Below, in pieces: positions 8,385-14,587 of a stretch of 22,451 nt of DNA. The position numbers and the translations under genes are program-made. The stretch spans positions 1 through 22,451 of the forward strand of contig JALOCD010000067.1 in the NCBI GenBank assembly GCA_023228025.1, written 5' to 3'. Numbering within the stretch: position 1 is the first letter of the stretch; each line of letters opens with the position of its first letter. Origin of the DNA: Prolixibacteraceae bacterium. GTDB lineage: Bacteria > Bacteroidota > Bacteroidia > Bacteroidales > Prolixibacteraceae. The notes beneath the pieces were generated by a model. The model was given only the letters and a program-made list of their open reading frames with translations, did not search any database and was not told where the DNA came from.

Positions 8385-8504
8385 TTAAGCCTTGTGGCTT
8401 ATTATTTCTTCTCCTTTAGCCTTCAAGATAGCATTGAGCAGGTCAACCGAATAAAAGCGCTTGTTTTGCAAGAATGTTTCAAAAATTGGTTTTAACTTTC
8501 CATT
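8385..8504 (-). pseudogene. C-terminal remnant of a DUF3368/PIN-like toxin gene
   Basis: Immediately after the TAG of the UPF0175 gene, and in the same frame, 39 codons read without interruption to a TAA. They contain LKPIFETFLQNKRFYSVDLL and end with AKGEEII, which resembles the last 30-odd residues of DUF3368 (PIN-like) proteins. DUF3368 genes usually follow UPF0175 genes and have about 150-170 residues. No start codon and none of the PIN-domain acidic residues are present. The simplest reading is a deletion that joined the end of the UPF0175 gene to the end of the toxin gene. The family assignment is from memory of the C-terminal pattern. Confidence 0.55.
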
Positions 8505-8765
8505 CTATTTAAGCTTTTTGCTATCATTCATTACATCGTCTATTGTAAGATTTGAAATTGGTATCTCACTCTCAGAGAGCAATGTTTCAAATTCAAATCT
8601 TGAAAGTCCTGATAATTGAGCTGCTTTTCCAATTGTAAGTTTTTGCAATCTATATAATCTCATAGCCAACGAAGTCTTTATTCCTTGTTTTAGCTCGGCT
8701 TCTGTCTCGTTCAATGCAAGAAGAAGATCAAAAGGAAGGTCTATGGTAATGGGATGCGTGTTCAT
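8505..8765 (-). CDS. UPF0175 family protein (probable antitoxin)
   Basis: 86 residues. The order of elements matches UPF0175: an N-terminal strand (ITIDLPFDLLLAL), a helix with the small-protein motif TSLAMRLYRLQKLTIGKAA, then LSGLSRFEFETLLSE as the helix-turn-helix-like second half. Members of this family usually pair with a DUF3368/PIN-like partner and are thought to act as the antitoxin and DNA-binding part. Here the partner is reduced to a 39-codon stump directly downstream. A good -7 box lies 17 bases before the ATG, so it may still be transcribed. An antitoxin without its toxin could act on a related toxin elsewhere; that is inference. Confidence 0.75.
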   Translation of the reverse strand: MNTHPITIDLPFDLLLALNETEAELKQGIKTSLAMRLYRLQKLTIGKAAQLSGLSRFEFETLLSESEIPISNLTIDDVMNDSKKLK

Positions 8766-8781
8766 AATTCAATTTTTTTAT

Positions 8782-8789
8782 CAAAAATA
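8782..8789 (-). promoter_or_regulatory. Candidate -7 box for the UPF0175 gene
   Basis: Reads TATTTTTG on the minus strand, matching TAnnTTTG, 17 bases before the ATG. A -33 TTG is not at the ideal distance (one lies about 25 bases away). Confidence 0.4.
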
Positions 8790-8839
8790 CGAATAATCAT
8801 GTATTATTTGCTTCAATATTGAAGTGTTGCACTTACAAT

Positions 8840-8864
8840 CACTCATATCTCATAACTTATAACT
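8840..8864. repeat. Iterated TTATGAG word, right (inverted) arm
   Basis: CTCATATCTCATAACTTATAA is the reverse-complement style of the word at 8263-8292. It fills most of the short gap between the S41 lipoprotein gene (stop at 8876) and the UPF0175 promoter. Confidence 0.6.
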
Positions 8865-8875
8865 AAGTATGATTC

Positions 8876-10402
8876 TTATCTGCTCCGTTTTGTCAATTTC
8901 TGCGGATCGACATACATATCCCTGGAGAATTGCATTAAATCCTTCCTTGCAACGAGCGACCTTGAATTGGCCAGACTACCAGGGGTGGTTAATCTTTGTG
9001 ATTTCAGTCCCTTGAGATAATCAAGAACCGTTTTAAGGAGATACTCATTTTCGTCGCCGAGCTGAAGCATAGCAGACTTCTTTTCATCCACAATAACATC
9101 AGGGACAAGTCCGGTTACGAAATCGGATACACCCAATGAATTGGCATATTTGGCCACAATTGGCTGCATGGCATATTTGTGGGTAGTAACGAGGTTGTTG
9201 TTCGCATCATAATCCTTCAATGTCAGTGAGGCAACATATTTCCCGTATGTGTTGAGACCAAATAATTTGACGTTCATATATGGTTTTAATCCATTGATCA
9301 ACAATTCGCTGGCCGAAGCGGTTTCGCCTGAAACAATAAAGTAAATATCCTTCAGGTTCAAGGCATTGATGGCTGTTGTGTTTATTTTATCGGTAAAATT
9401 ACTGTTAAAAAAACTTGCGCCGTAAGTGGTTGTGATGTAAGGTGTCAATATCCCGTTATAAACACTCTTGGTAAACAATGTGGAGGTATTTGTGGTATAA
9501 ATCATGCTGGCCAGGTAGATGGCAGACTGGACGGAACCTCCTCCATTGTAACGAAGATCTAGAATAAGCTTGGAAATGCCAGCTGTTTTAAACTGTTGAA
9601 AAACAGTGTTCAACTCCTGATCAAAATCGGAGGTAAAGCCATTGTAAACAAGATAACCCACTTTGGTTCCATTGACATCTATCACTTTGCTCAGAAATAC
9701 CGGATCTTCCTGCAATTGAATTGCTGTCATGGTTGCTGTTTTACCGGTAGGTGTGATAATGCCATTGACAATCTTGGCAAAGGTGAGTGTAAAGGATTCC
9801 TTGTTAATCAAATTAGCGGTGTAGTTAGCATCCGTCAGCTGCACACCGTCAACTTTCGCGAAAATATCTCCCCGCTGCACACCGGCAAGATCGGCCGGGG
9901 ATCCCTTCAGTACATAACGAACTACGCCGATAATATCTGTGGAGGTACTGTTTAGATAATACAACTGAAAGTCGTAACCCATTGTTTTAGAAATACCTGC
10001 AATCCAGTTGTCAATGATTGTATAGTCATTGACAATAAATGACCACTTGTCTACGACCTTGTACTGGTACAACAAATCATTAAAAAGTTTGGACGGATCT
10101 GTGAATTTATTCAGGTAGACGTTCAAACTGTCCTTGTTCCGCTGGTAATTGGCGCTGGTCGATGTAAGCATCTGATAATAGGTATTGGTCAGATTTGGTA
10201 TCTTGTCGTTCCACAAATAATAATCGTGCATGCTGGACCAAACGAAGGTATTTACCTCTGAAGCATTGGGAATTACAGCAGGCGGCGTCACTATCGGAGG
10301 ATCGACCGGTGTAGGCACAACCGCCTCTTTTCTGCACTGGGTCAGGGTAGCCAATACTATTATTAAACCGAGCATTAAGCCACTTATTCTAATTGTCTTC
10401 AT
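8876..10402 (-). CDS. S41 family peptidase, lipoprotein
   Basis: 508 residues. The signal peptide ends in TLTQC with the lipid-modified cysteine at 23, followed by a Pro/Val-rich linker (29-44). An N-terminal helical part (HDYYLWNDKIPN, about 59-70) precedes a PDZ-like domain (about 155-235) and the S41 core. Catalytic residues are visible: Ser363 in TASASELL and Lys388 in TYGKYV, again 25 apart, and the LDLRYNGGG loop (281-289). It differs from the CtpA-type enzyme at 5982 in its lipid anchor and weak similarity outside the core. Such lipoprotein S41 enzymes are frequent in Bacteroidota and are presumed to face the periplasm or cell surface. It stands alone; the divergent neighbour is the ECF sigma gene. 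Confidence 0.88.
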   Translation of the reverse strand: MKTIRISGLMLGLIIVLATLTQCRKEAVVPTPVDPPIVTPPAVIPNASEVNTFVWSSMHDYYLWNDKIPNLTNTYYQMLTSTSANYQRNKDSLNVYLNKFTDPSKLFNDLLYQYKVVDKWSFIVNDYTIIDNWIAGISKTMGYDFQLYYLNSTSTDIIGVVRYVLKGSPADLAGVQRGDIFAKVDGVQLTDANYTANLINKESFTLTFAKIVNGIITPTGKTATMTAIQLQEDPVFLSKVIDVNGTKVGYLVYNGFTSDFDQELNTVFQQFKTAGISKLILDLRYNGGGSVQSAIYLASMIYTTNTSTLFTKSVYNGILTPYITTTYGASFFNSNFTDKINTTAINALNLKDIYFIVSGETASASELLINGLKPYMNVKLFGLNTYGKYVASLTLKDYDANNNLVTTHKYAMQPIVAKYANSLGVSDFVTGLVPDVIVDEKKSAMLQLGDENEYLLKTVLDYLKGLKSQRLTTPGSLANSRSLVARKDLMQFSRDMYVDPQKLTKRSR

Positions 10403-10427
10403 TGGATTCTGTTTTTAACTTGTACGA

Positions 10428-10435
10428 CAAAAATA
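10428..10435 (-). promoter_or_regulatory. Candidate -7 box for the S41 lipoprotein gene
   Basis: Reads TATTTTTG on the minus strand, 25 bases before the ATG. No convincing -33 element. The 185-base divergent region 10403-10587 otherwise holds the ECF-type promoter of the sigma gene. Confidence 0.4.
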
Positions 10436-10533
10436 CGATATTAAAGAAAGTGCCGCTGCAGTTGACGAAATATTTAATCACCGTTAAGGCAATTTCAGAT
10501 AAATTAACGCTTATTTACTACAAATTTCGTGCC

Positions 10534-10564
10534 GCTGTAACTTTTGGCTAACTTAATCGTCTTA
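10534..10564 (+). promoter_or_regulatory. ECF-sigma-type promoter upstream of the sigma factor gene
   Basis: GCTGTAACTTTTGG (10534-10547) and CGTCTTA (10558-10564) are repeated almost exactly at 12130-12161, before the barrel gene. Between TGTAAC and CGTC there are 16 bases here and 17 there. An AAC-containing -35 and a CGTC -10 with this gap are characteristic of ECF sigma factors. It lies 24 bases before the sigma gene's ATG, so the gene probably activates itself. Confidence 0.7.
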
Positions 10565-10587
10565 TTCCCAAAAAGGATAACCTGACA

Positions 10588-11073
10588 ATGACTATTGCCG
10601 AATACAACCGGGCTGTTGACGACTGGGCGGATGCTTTGTACCGCTATTCCCTGAAGAATTTGGGCGATGCCATGTCTGCACAGGACATTGTACAGGATTG
10701 CTATGAAAAGCTTTGGATCCACAGGGACCAGGTCGATCCGCTCAAAGTAAAATCGTGGCTCTTTACCACCGCGCACCACACCATGGTCGACAACATCCGG
10801 AAACGGAAAAACGAGACGCTGGTCGAATCAAAAAAGTTGCCGGACAGGGCAGAAGAGCAAGGATACAGCGACCTGCAGGAGTTGATGCAACAGGCTGTAG
10901 ACAAACTGTCAGAGGTTCAGAAATCTGTTCTCCTTCTGCGCGATTACGAAGGATATTCCTACCGGGAAATCGGTGAAATCACCGGGCTTAGCGAAGCCCA
11001 GGTTAAAGTTTACATCTACCGTGCCAGGATTTTCCTGAAAGATTACATCGGTACCATTGACGCACTCCTATGA
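10588..11073 (+). CDS. ECF-type RNA polymerase sigma-70 factor
   Basis: 161 residues, the normal size for a two-domain ECF sigma factor. Region 2 spans about residues 10-74: MSAQDIVQDCYEKLWIHR is the core-binding and -10 recognition helix, and VKSWLFTTAHHTMVDNIRKR its melting segment. Region 4 covers about 103-155, with SYREIGEITGLSEAQVKVYI as the helix-turn-helix that reads the -35 element. The acidic linker between them is short. An AAGGA run 10 bases before the ATG may serve as a weak ribosome site. The gene is followed by a probable anti-sigma factor (31 bases) and then a barrel protein, with the same promoter motif before the first and third genes. The inducing signal is not evident. Confidence 0.92.
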   Translation: MTIAEYNRAVDDWADALYRYSLKNLGDAMSAQDIVQDCYEKLWIHRDQVDPLKVKSWLFTTAHHTMVDNIRKRKNETLVESKKLPDRAEEQGYSDLQELMQQAVDKLSEVQKSVLLLRDYEGYSYREIGEITGLSEAQVKVYIYRARIFLKDYIGTIDALL

Positions 11074-11104
11074 AACGAGCGCTTTTACATAACACAAAAT
11101 TGGG

Positions 11105-12130
11105 ATGAAAATTACCAGAGACAACTACGAAAGCTGGTTCCTTGATTACATCGAGGAAAATCTCGATCAAGAGCAAATGGAGATGGTACGACTCTTTAAG
11201 ATTGAGCACCCCGATTTGGCCGATGAAACGGAAGAATTTTCGCCATTTTTAAAGGCAGATTCAGGCCTGATTTATCCGGGCAAGCATCTCCTCAAGAAAG
11301 AGGTGTACGATGATCCGGTTCATTTTGAGCAATCTGCCATCGCTGCCATGGAAGGCGAAATGAGCGAAGAAGAGCTGCGTCTATTTCAAAACTGGCTTGA
11401 TAAAAATCCGGACCGGAAAAAAATTGTGAAAGAATTTGAACAGTGCAGGCTTCTCCCCGACAAGAAGATAACCTTCCCGGGAAAGAGCCGCCTGAAGAAA
11501 AAGACGATATGGATGACGGGATGGATGCAGGTGGCGGCAGTCGCGGCTATCGCGTTGCTGGTACTTCTCACCTTCATCCCGGAATCAAGAAAAATCCAAT
11601 CCACTTCAATTCAAATTGCGGAAACATCGCTCCCAAAGAGGCGAGACAAAGTGCCCGAGGCGGAAGCAGCCGGGAACAAATCCCTACCCGCGCAGCCGGA
11701 AAAAAAACAGAAGAAAGTGGAGGCAGCCCCAAAACGGATATTGAAAAAACAAGATGTGAAGGTTGAAGATTTGGGCACACTGGAACCCAGGTATGCTGAA
11801 AACATTGAAAAACTGGAACCGAGATCCGGCAAACTCGAAACTCCCCCACCGTTGTTTGTTGACCTGTTGACCATTCTGGAACAAAAAGCCCTGTACGCGG
11901 CCTCCATGGAAATGCCCCTGTCAGAATTCTTCAAAGACAAATATCAGGAGTTGAAAACCAACGATCCCACTGAGTTTATTACCCGTGAGGAGTTTACCAT
12001 AGCCGGATTGCACCTCTTCTCCAGACTACCCGGGAAACGCCTGACAGGTAGAAAAGGGAGCGACGGTCGCCTGAAGACCATCTCGTTTAACACCCAACTG
12101 CTGGCTTTTTCCATTCCGGTGAACAGGTAG
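11105..12130 (+). CDS. Probable anti-sigma factor, single-pass membrane protein
   Basis: 341 residues. The cytoplasmic part (1-134) is acidic and helical, followed by one membrane segment (about 137-158, MTGWMQVAAVAAIALLVLLT) and a periplasmic region rich in Lys, Pro and Glu (about 175-245). Position right after an ECF sigma gene and this topology make an anti-sigma role likely, though no zinc-binding H-x3-C-x2-C is present. The cytoplasmic part looks duplicated: DYIEENLDQEQMEMVRLF ... YPGKHLLKK (15-65) and AAMEGEMSEEELRLFQNW ... FPGKSRLKK (80-132) share order and spacing. The C-terminal 90 residues (about 250-341) are a compact domain I do not recognise. The last base of its TAG stop is also the first base of the next promoter motif. 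Confidence 0.75.
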   Translation: MKITRDNYESWFLDYIEENLDQEQMEMVRLFKIEHPDLADETEEFSPFLKADSGLIYPGKHLLKKEVYDDPVHFEQSAIAAMEGEMSEEELRLFQNWLDKNPDRKKIVKEFEQCRLLPDKKITFPGKSRLKKKTIWMTGWMQVAAVAAIALLVLLTFIPESRKIQSTSIQIAETSLPKRRDKVPEAEAAGNKSLPAQPEKKQKKVEAAPKRILKKQDVKVEDLGTLEPRYAENIEKLEPRSGKLETPPPLFVDLLTILEQKALYAASMEMPLSEFFKDKYQELKTNDPTEFITREEFTIAGLHLFSRLPGKRLTGRKGSDGRLKTISFNTQLLAFSIPVNR

Positions 12131-12161
12131 CTGTAACTTTTGGATGGGGGTGTTCGTCTTA
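12130..12161 (+). promoter_or_regulatory. ECF-sigma-type promoter upstream of the barrel gene
   Basis: GCTGTAACTTTTGG (12130-12143) and CGTCTTA (12155-12161), identical in both parts to the motif before the sigma gene, with a 17-base gap between TGTAAC and CGTC. The -35 begins at the stop codon of the anti-sigma gene. The message would have a leader of about 235 bases containing the repeats at 12175-12397. Confidence 0.7.
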
Positions 12162-12174
12162 GGGGAAAATGAGG

Positions 12175-12219
12175 GGACGACTGGGAAGACTGGGATGACT
12201 AGGACGACTAGGACGACGA
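12175..12219 (+). repeat. Five 9-bp tandem units (GGACGACTA type)
   Basis: GGACGACTG, GGAAGACTG, GGATGACTA, GGACGACTA and GGACGACGA follow without gaps. They are the reverse complement of the CGTCCCAGT/CATCCTAGT words at 7735-7761. A purine-rich stretch (12240-12275, AAGGGG words) follows with no recognisable gene. Confidence 0.8.
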
Positions 12220-12298
12220 GAAAAAGCACCGGTCCCTGAGAGAAGCAGAAGGGGTGAAGGGGAGAAGGGGCGAAGCGCTAAAGTCAGACAAAAGCACC

Positions 12299-12353
12299 CG
12301 GTCCTTGAGCCTGTCGAAGGGCAAACATTTCCCTTCGACAGGCTCAGGGACCG
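12299..12353. repeat. Inverted pair of the 23-bp CCCTTCGACAGG repeat (hairpin in leader)
   Basis: A reverse-complement copy (12299-12321) and a direct copy (12331-12353) are separated by nine bases. Only one position differs, and it would form a G-U pair, so the leader RNA of the barrel gene could fold into a 23-bp stem. A partial copy lies at 12228-12240. Direct copies occur at 7652-7726 and a decayed one at 20263-20287. Confidence 0.8.
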
Positions 12354-12363
12354 ATAACCCTTC

Positions 12364-12397
12364 AAACATTTTAAACATTATAAACATTTCAAACATT
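12364..12397 (+). repeat. Four AAACATT words at exact 9-bp spacing before the barrel gene
   Basis: AAACATT begins at 12364, 12373, 12382 and 12391. A fifth copy forms the loop of the preceding hairpin (12323-12329). The array ends six bases before the ATG at 12404, in the ribosome-binding region of an otherwise SD-free leader. Confidence 0.75.
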
Positions 12398-12403
12398 ATC
12401 GTG

Positions 12404-13342
12404 ATGAAAACAACTTCTCTATTATTCATTCTTGCACTGGCATTCGGGCCAAATTCCCGGGGGGCACAGGATACGGTCCGGGTCAATGTACTTGGCAAAA
12501 ACATGGTAACTGTGATAGAAGACGGATCCAAAACAGATGTAAAAATTGGCGACAGTATCGTCAAAATCACTGAAGGCATGGACGACTCTGTCAAGATCCG
12601 TGTAGGACGTAAGACGATGGTGGTCACCGAGGGTAAACATGGCGCCAAAGTTGACTTTGACCAACTGGACGACCAGGGTTTCAAAAAATGGACAGGCCAT
12701 TCGCCTAAATTCAAAGGGCATTGGTCATATCTTGAGATGGGGGTCAATAGCTTTGCAAATGTAGATTATGCAGGATATACCATCCCCGGCACCTCCTCTT
12801 ACCATGGTTCCAACTACCTTGACATCAATCACAACAAATCGCTGGAAGTAAACATCAATCTATTAAAATACAGCATCGGACTTCAAAAAAACCACAGGGA
12901 CATTGGCCTGGTGACCGGCTTGGGGTTAAATTTCAACGACTACCGCTTCAGCAATCCTTTCACGATCACAAATCAAAATGGATATATCGTTCCGATTCCC
13001 ATCAGTGACCAAAATCTTCAGAAATCAAAATTATCGACAGGATACCTTACCGTTCCGCTCTTATTGGAATTTCATGTACCAAACAGCTCCGGTCTGTGGA
13101 TTTCGATGGGCGTTATCGGCGGTCTAAAAATGGGATCACACACCAAAGTGGAGATCAACGGAACCAAAACTAAGGATCACAACGATTTCAACATCAACCC
13201 TTTCAGAGGAGGCTCTACAGTAAGGCTGGGCTACAAGGGATTCAATATTTACGGAACCTACTACTTTACGCCTTTCTTCAAAGATGGCAGGGGACCGGTG
13301 ATGGATCCGATTACCATTGGGATAGGGTTGCTGAACTGGTAA
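12404..13342 (+). CDS. Outer-membrane beta-barrel protein of the ECF sigma cluster
   Basis: 312 residues from the ATG at 12404, which is followed by a good Sec signal (TSLLFILALAFGPNSRGAQ, cleavage near residue 20-21). The frame is open further upstream, but that part is translated repeat. Residues about 22-75 form three short, similar strand pairs (VNVLGKNMVTVIEDG, VKIGDSIVKITEG, VKIRVGRKTMVVTEG), an unusual small repeat. The rest (about 105-312) has the alternating pattern of an 8-strand OMP beta-barrel, with many Asn/Gly/Tyr turns and an end of the type GIGLLNW. I infer it is regulated by the ECF factor, having its own copy of the promoter motif. Ligand or function is not evident. A strong hairpin ends the gene. 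Confidence 0.75.
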   Translation: MKTTSLLFILALAFGPNSRGAQDTVRVNVLGKNMVTVIEDGSKTDVKIGDSIVKITEGMDDSVKIRVGRKTMVVTEGKHGAKVDFDQLDDQGFKKWTGHSPKFKGHWSYLEMGVNSFANVDYAGYTIPGTSSYHGSNYLDINHNKSLEVNINLLKYSIGLQKNHRDIGLVTGLGLNFNDYRFSNPFTITNQNGYIVPIPISDQNLQKSKLSTGYLTVPLLLEFHVPNSSGLWISMGVIGGLKMGSHTKVEINGTKTKDHNDFNINPFRGGSTVRLGYKGFNIYGTYYFTPFFKDGRGPVMDPITIGIGLLNW

Positions 13343-13386
13343 AATGATAAAAGCGGCTGTCTGAAAAGGCAGCCGCTTTTATCATT
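13343..13386. terminator. Bidirectional terminator after the barrel gene
   Basis: A perfect 17-bp stem (13343-13359 with 13370-13386; arm AATGATAAAAGCGGCTG) closes a 10-base loop, with A-rich and T-rich outer parts so it can work in both directions. Its right arm contains the stop codon of the convergent small gene at 13385. Confidence 0.85.
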
Positions 13387-13543
13387 ATGTCAATTCCCTC
13401 GCTTTAATTTTCACAATTTTCCCTTTTCTTGAAATCACAAGTTCTGCGTCATCCTTTTGTTTAGATGCCAATAAGCGACTGTATGCCAAATCAAGTCCTT
13501 TTAGTATTTTTGTCCGTAGATCCTTGATGTTTTCTTTGTTCAT
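13385..13543 (-). CDS. Small partner protein of the zeta-toxin-like gene
   Basis: 52 residues beginning MNKENIKDLRTKILKGLDLAY and ending with GKIVKIKAREL. Its ATG overlaps the stop of the truncated kinase (ATGA), so the two were translationally coupled. Small proteins of the form KGLxxAYxxLLxxKxxxxxELVISxxGKIVKIK are, from memory, regular companions of zeta-toxin-family kinases in Bacteroidota; a neutralising role is plausible but unproven. It is intact although the kinase is not. Its stop codon lies in the arm of the shared terminator hairpin. It is basic and has no signal or membrane segment. Confidence 0.65.
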   Translation of the reverse strand: MNKENIKDLRTKILKGLDLAYSRLLASKQKDDAELVISRKGKIVKIKARELT

Positions 13544-13740
13544 TGTTTCACGATTTGATTGTAAATGATCTGATTATGAACTTCAATGGGAACTTTATCA
13601 GGTTGAAATGGGGACAATCCTTTGGCAATTTCATCAGCGTTAACAAATTCTTTGCAATTAAGCATGTCCGGCAATACTGAGTAGGATGCAGTTGTCTTTC
13701 CTGCCCCATTACAACCCGATATTACATAAAGATTTGCCAA
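13540..13740 (-). pseudogene. Internally deleted zeta-toxin family kinase
   Basis: 66 residues remain of a family that normally has about 190-200. The N-terminal part is well preserved: NLYVISGCNGAGKTTASYSV with the Walker A motif (GCNGAGKTT, residues 9-17), then CKEFVNADEIAKGLSPF with the Asp of the catalytic region. After about residue 49 the sequence jumps to a short tail (IIYNQIVKQ) that looks like the normal C-terminus. The lid, the Walker B-like region and the arginines of the second half are missing. Both ends and the overlap with the downstream partner are kept, so the lesion is an internal deletion of about 120-130 codons, not a decay from one end. An ATP-binding stub could still be made, but kinase activity is very unlikely. 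Confidence 0.7.
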
Positions 13741-13793
13741 CCTGAATTTTTTGCCTAAAGATAATGTTTATTTGAATAGTCTGATTCAACATG

Positions 13794-13945
13794 CCCGCCC
13801 CCGTTGCAAACGAGGGGGATTGTGGTTTGTCGTTTGTAACGACAATGCTGCGACTACAAAGTTGGTTAACATTGAATACACTGTTTAATACCGAGTTATA
13901 AACTCATAACAATTTACCCCTTGTTGCAAACGAGGGGGAAATTGC
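13794..13945. repeat. Two-hairpin repeat element, copy 1
   Basis: About 150 bp, bounded by two hairpins of the type CCCCTCGTT-GCA-AACGAGGGG (13798-13818 and 13917-13937; this copy has small changes in the stems). The centre reads GGTTTGTCGTTT ... ATACCGAGTTA ... AACTCAT. About three quarters of the positions match copy 2 at 14588-14743, in the same orientation. No ORF. It lies between the zeta-like locus and the RelE/ParE pair. The form suggests a REP-like or MITE-type mobile repeat. Confidence 0.75.
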
Positions 13946-13964
13946 GAGTTATTCATATAATAAA

Positions 13965-14279
13965 TCAAATACTCTTGATGCCTAGTCTTTCGGGATTTTG
14001 CCTGCAATCAAATACAGTCGCTATTGTTACAACATTTTCGTCTATCCAGTACACAATCTTGTAGTTCCCGTGTACCAAATACCGTATTTCTTTTTGCAAA
14101 TGTTCCAATATCTCTTCCGTCTGTCCAATGCGGGGTGAATGTTCCAGCAATATTGTCTGGTCCACAATGTCGTTAACCAACTTATTGGCAATTCTTTTAC
14201 CCGCTTTATAATGGTAATGGTCGTATATGCCCTGTAACTCTTCGATCGCTGTATCCGACCAAATTACAATTATTTCCAT
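13965..14279 (-). CDS. RelE/ParE family toxin
   Basis: 104 residues with the full family pattern: the N-terminal strand and helix (VIWSDTAIEELQGIYDHY), SPRIGQ (49-53), REIRYL-like KEIRYLVHGNYKIVYWI (63-79) and the closing VFDCRQNPERL (89-99). The ends match the usual 95-105 residues, so the toxin appears intact. Members either cleave mRNA on the ribosome (RelE) or poison gyrase (ParE); this sequence alone does not decide. The start overlaps the end of the antitoxin gene by 10 bases, the usual arrangement. Copies of a hairpin repeat flank the pair on both sides. Confidence 0.9.
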   Translation of the reverse strand: MEIIVIWSDTAIEELQGIYDHYHYKAGKRIANKLVNDIVDQTILLEHSPRIGQTEEILEHLQKEIRYLVHGNYKIVYWIDENVVTIATVFDCRQNPERLGIKSI

Positions 14280-14512
14280 GATGCTATTTCCCTCTTCAGG
14301 TTCCTGGCACTCTTAACTTTATTTTTCTTAACATCTTCAATTGCCCTATCAAAGCGCTGTTCATATTCCTGAAGCGTCATAGGTTTGATCTCTTTTTCAA
14401 ACGAAATTTCTCTTTCTTGCTTCAAAATTTCTTCGAATCTGTCAAGCAAATTATCGTTTGCTGATTTCAGAAATTCCTGAATAAATTGAATTTTTCTCGT
14501 CTGTATGTCCAT
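14270..14512 (-). CDS. Antitoxin of the RelE/ParE pair
   Basis: 80 residues from the ATG at 14512. The frame continues upstream to 14611, but that stretch runs into repeat copy 2, so it is not used. The protein is helical and strongly charged, with a motif around MTLQEYEQRFDRAIEDVKKN typical of antitoxins that wrap their toxin with a C-terminal helix (residues about 46-80). The N-terminal part (RKIQFIQEFLKSANDNLLDR) fits the first helices of this Bacteroidota antitoxin group. It is located before and overlapping the toxin gene, so both come from one message, presumably repressed by the complex. Confidence 0.8.
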   Translation of the reverse strand: MDIQTRKIQFIQEFLKSANDNLLDRFEEILKQEREISFEKEIKPMTLQEYEQRFDRAIEDVKKNKVKSARNLKREIASWK

Positions 14513-14587
14513 GGCTGTTTTTTCGTAAAAATAAGAATTTTTCATCCTATAAATTTGTTTCCATCCATTTTTCGCTTTGTGCGAATA

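Noticed and set aside
12254..12403. In-frame upstream extension of the barrel gene by 50 residues
   Set aside because: It translates the inverted 23-bp repeat and the AAACATT array (SLSLSKG, PSTGSGT, NILNIINISN), and the ATG at 12404 begins a good signal peptide.
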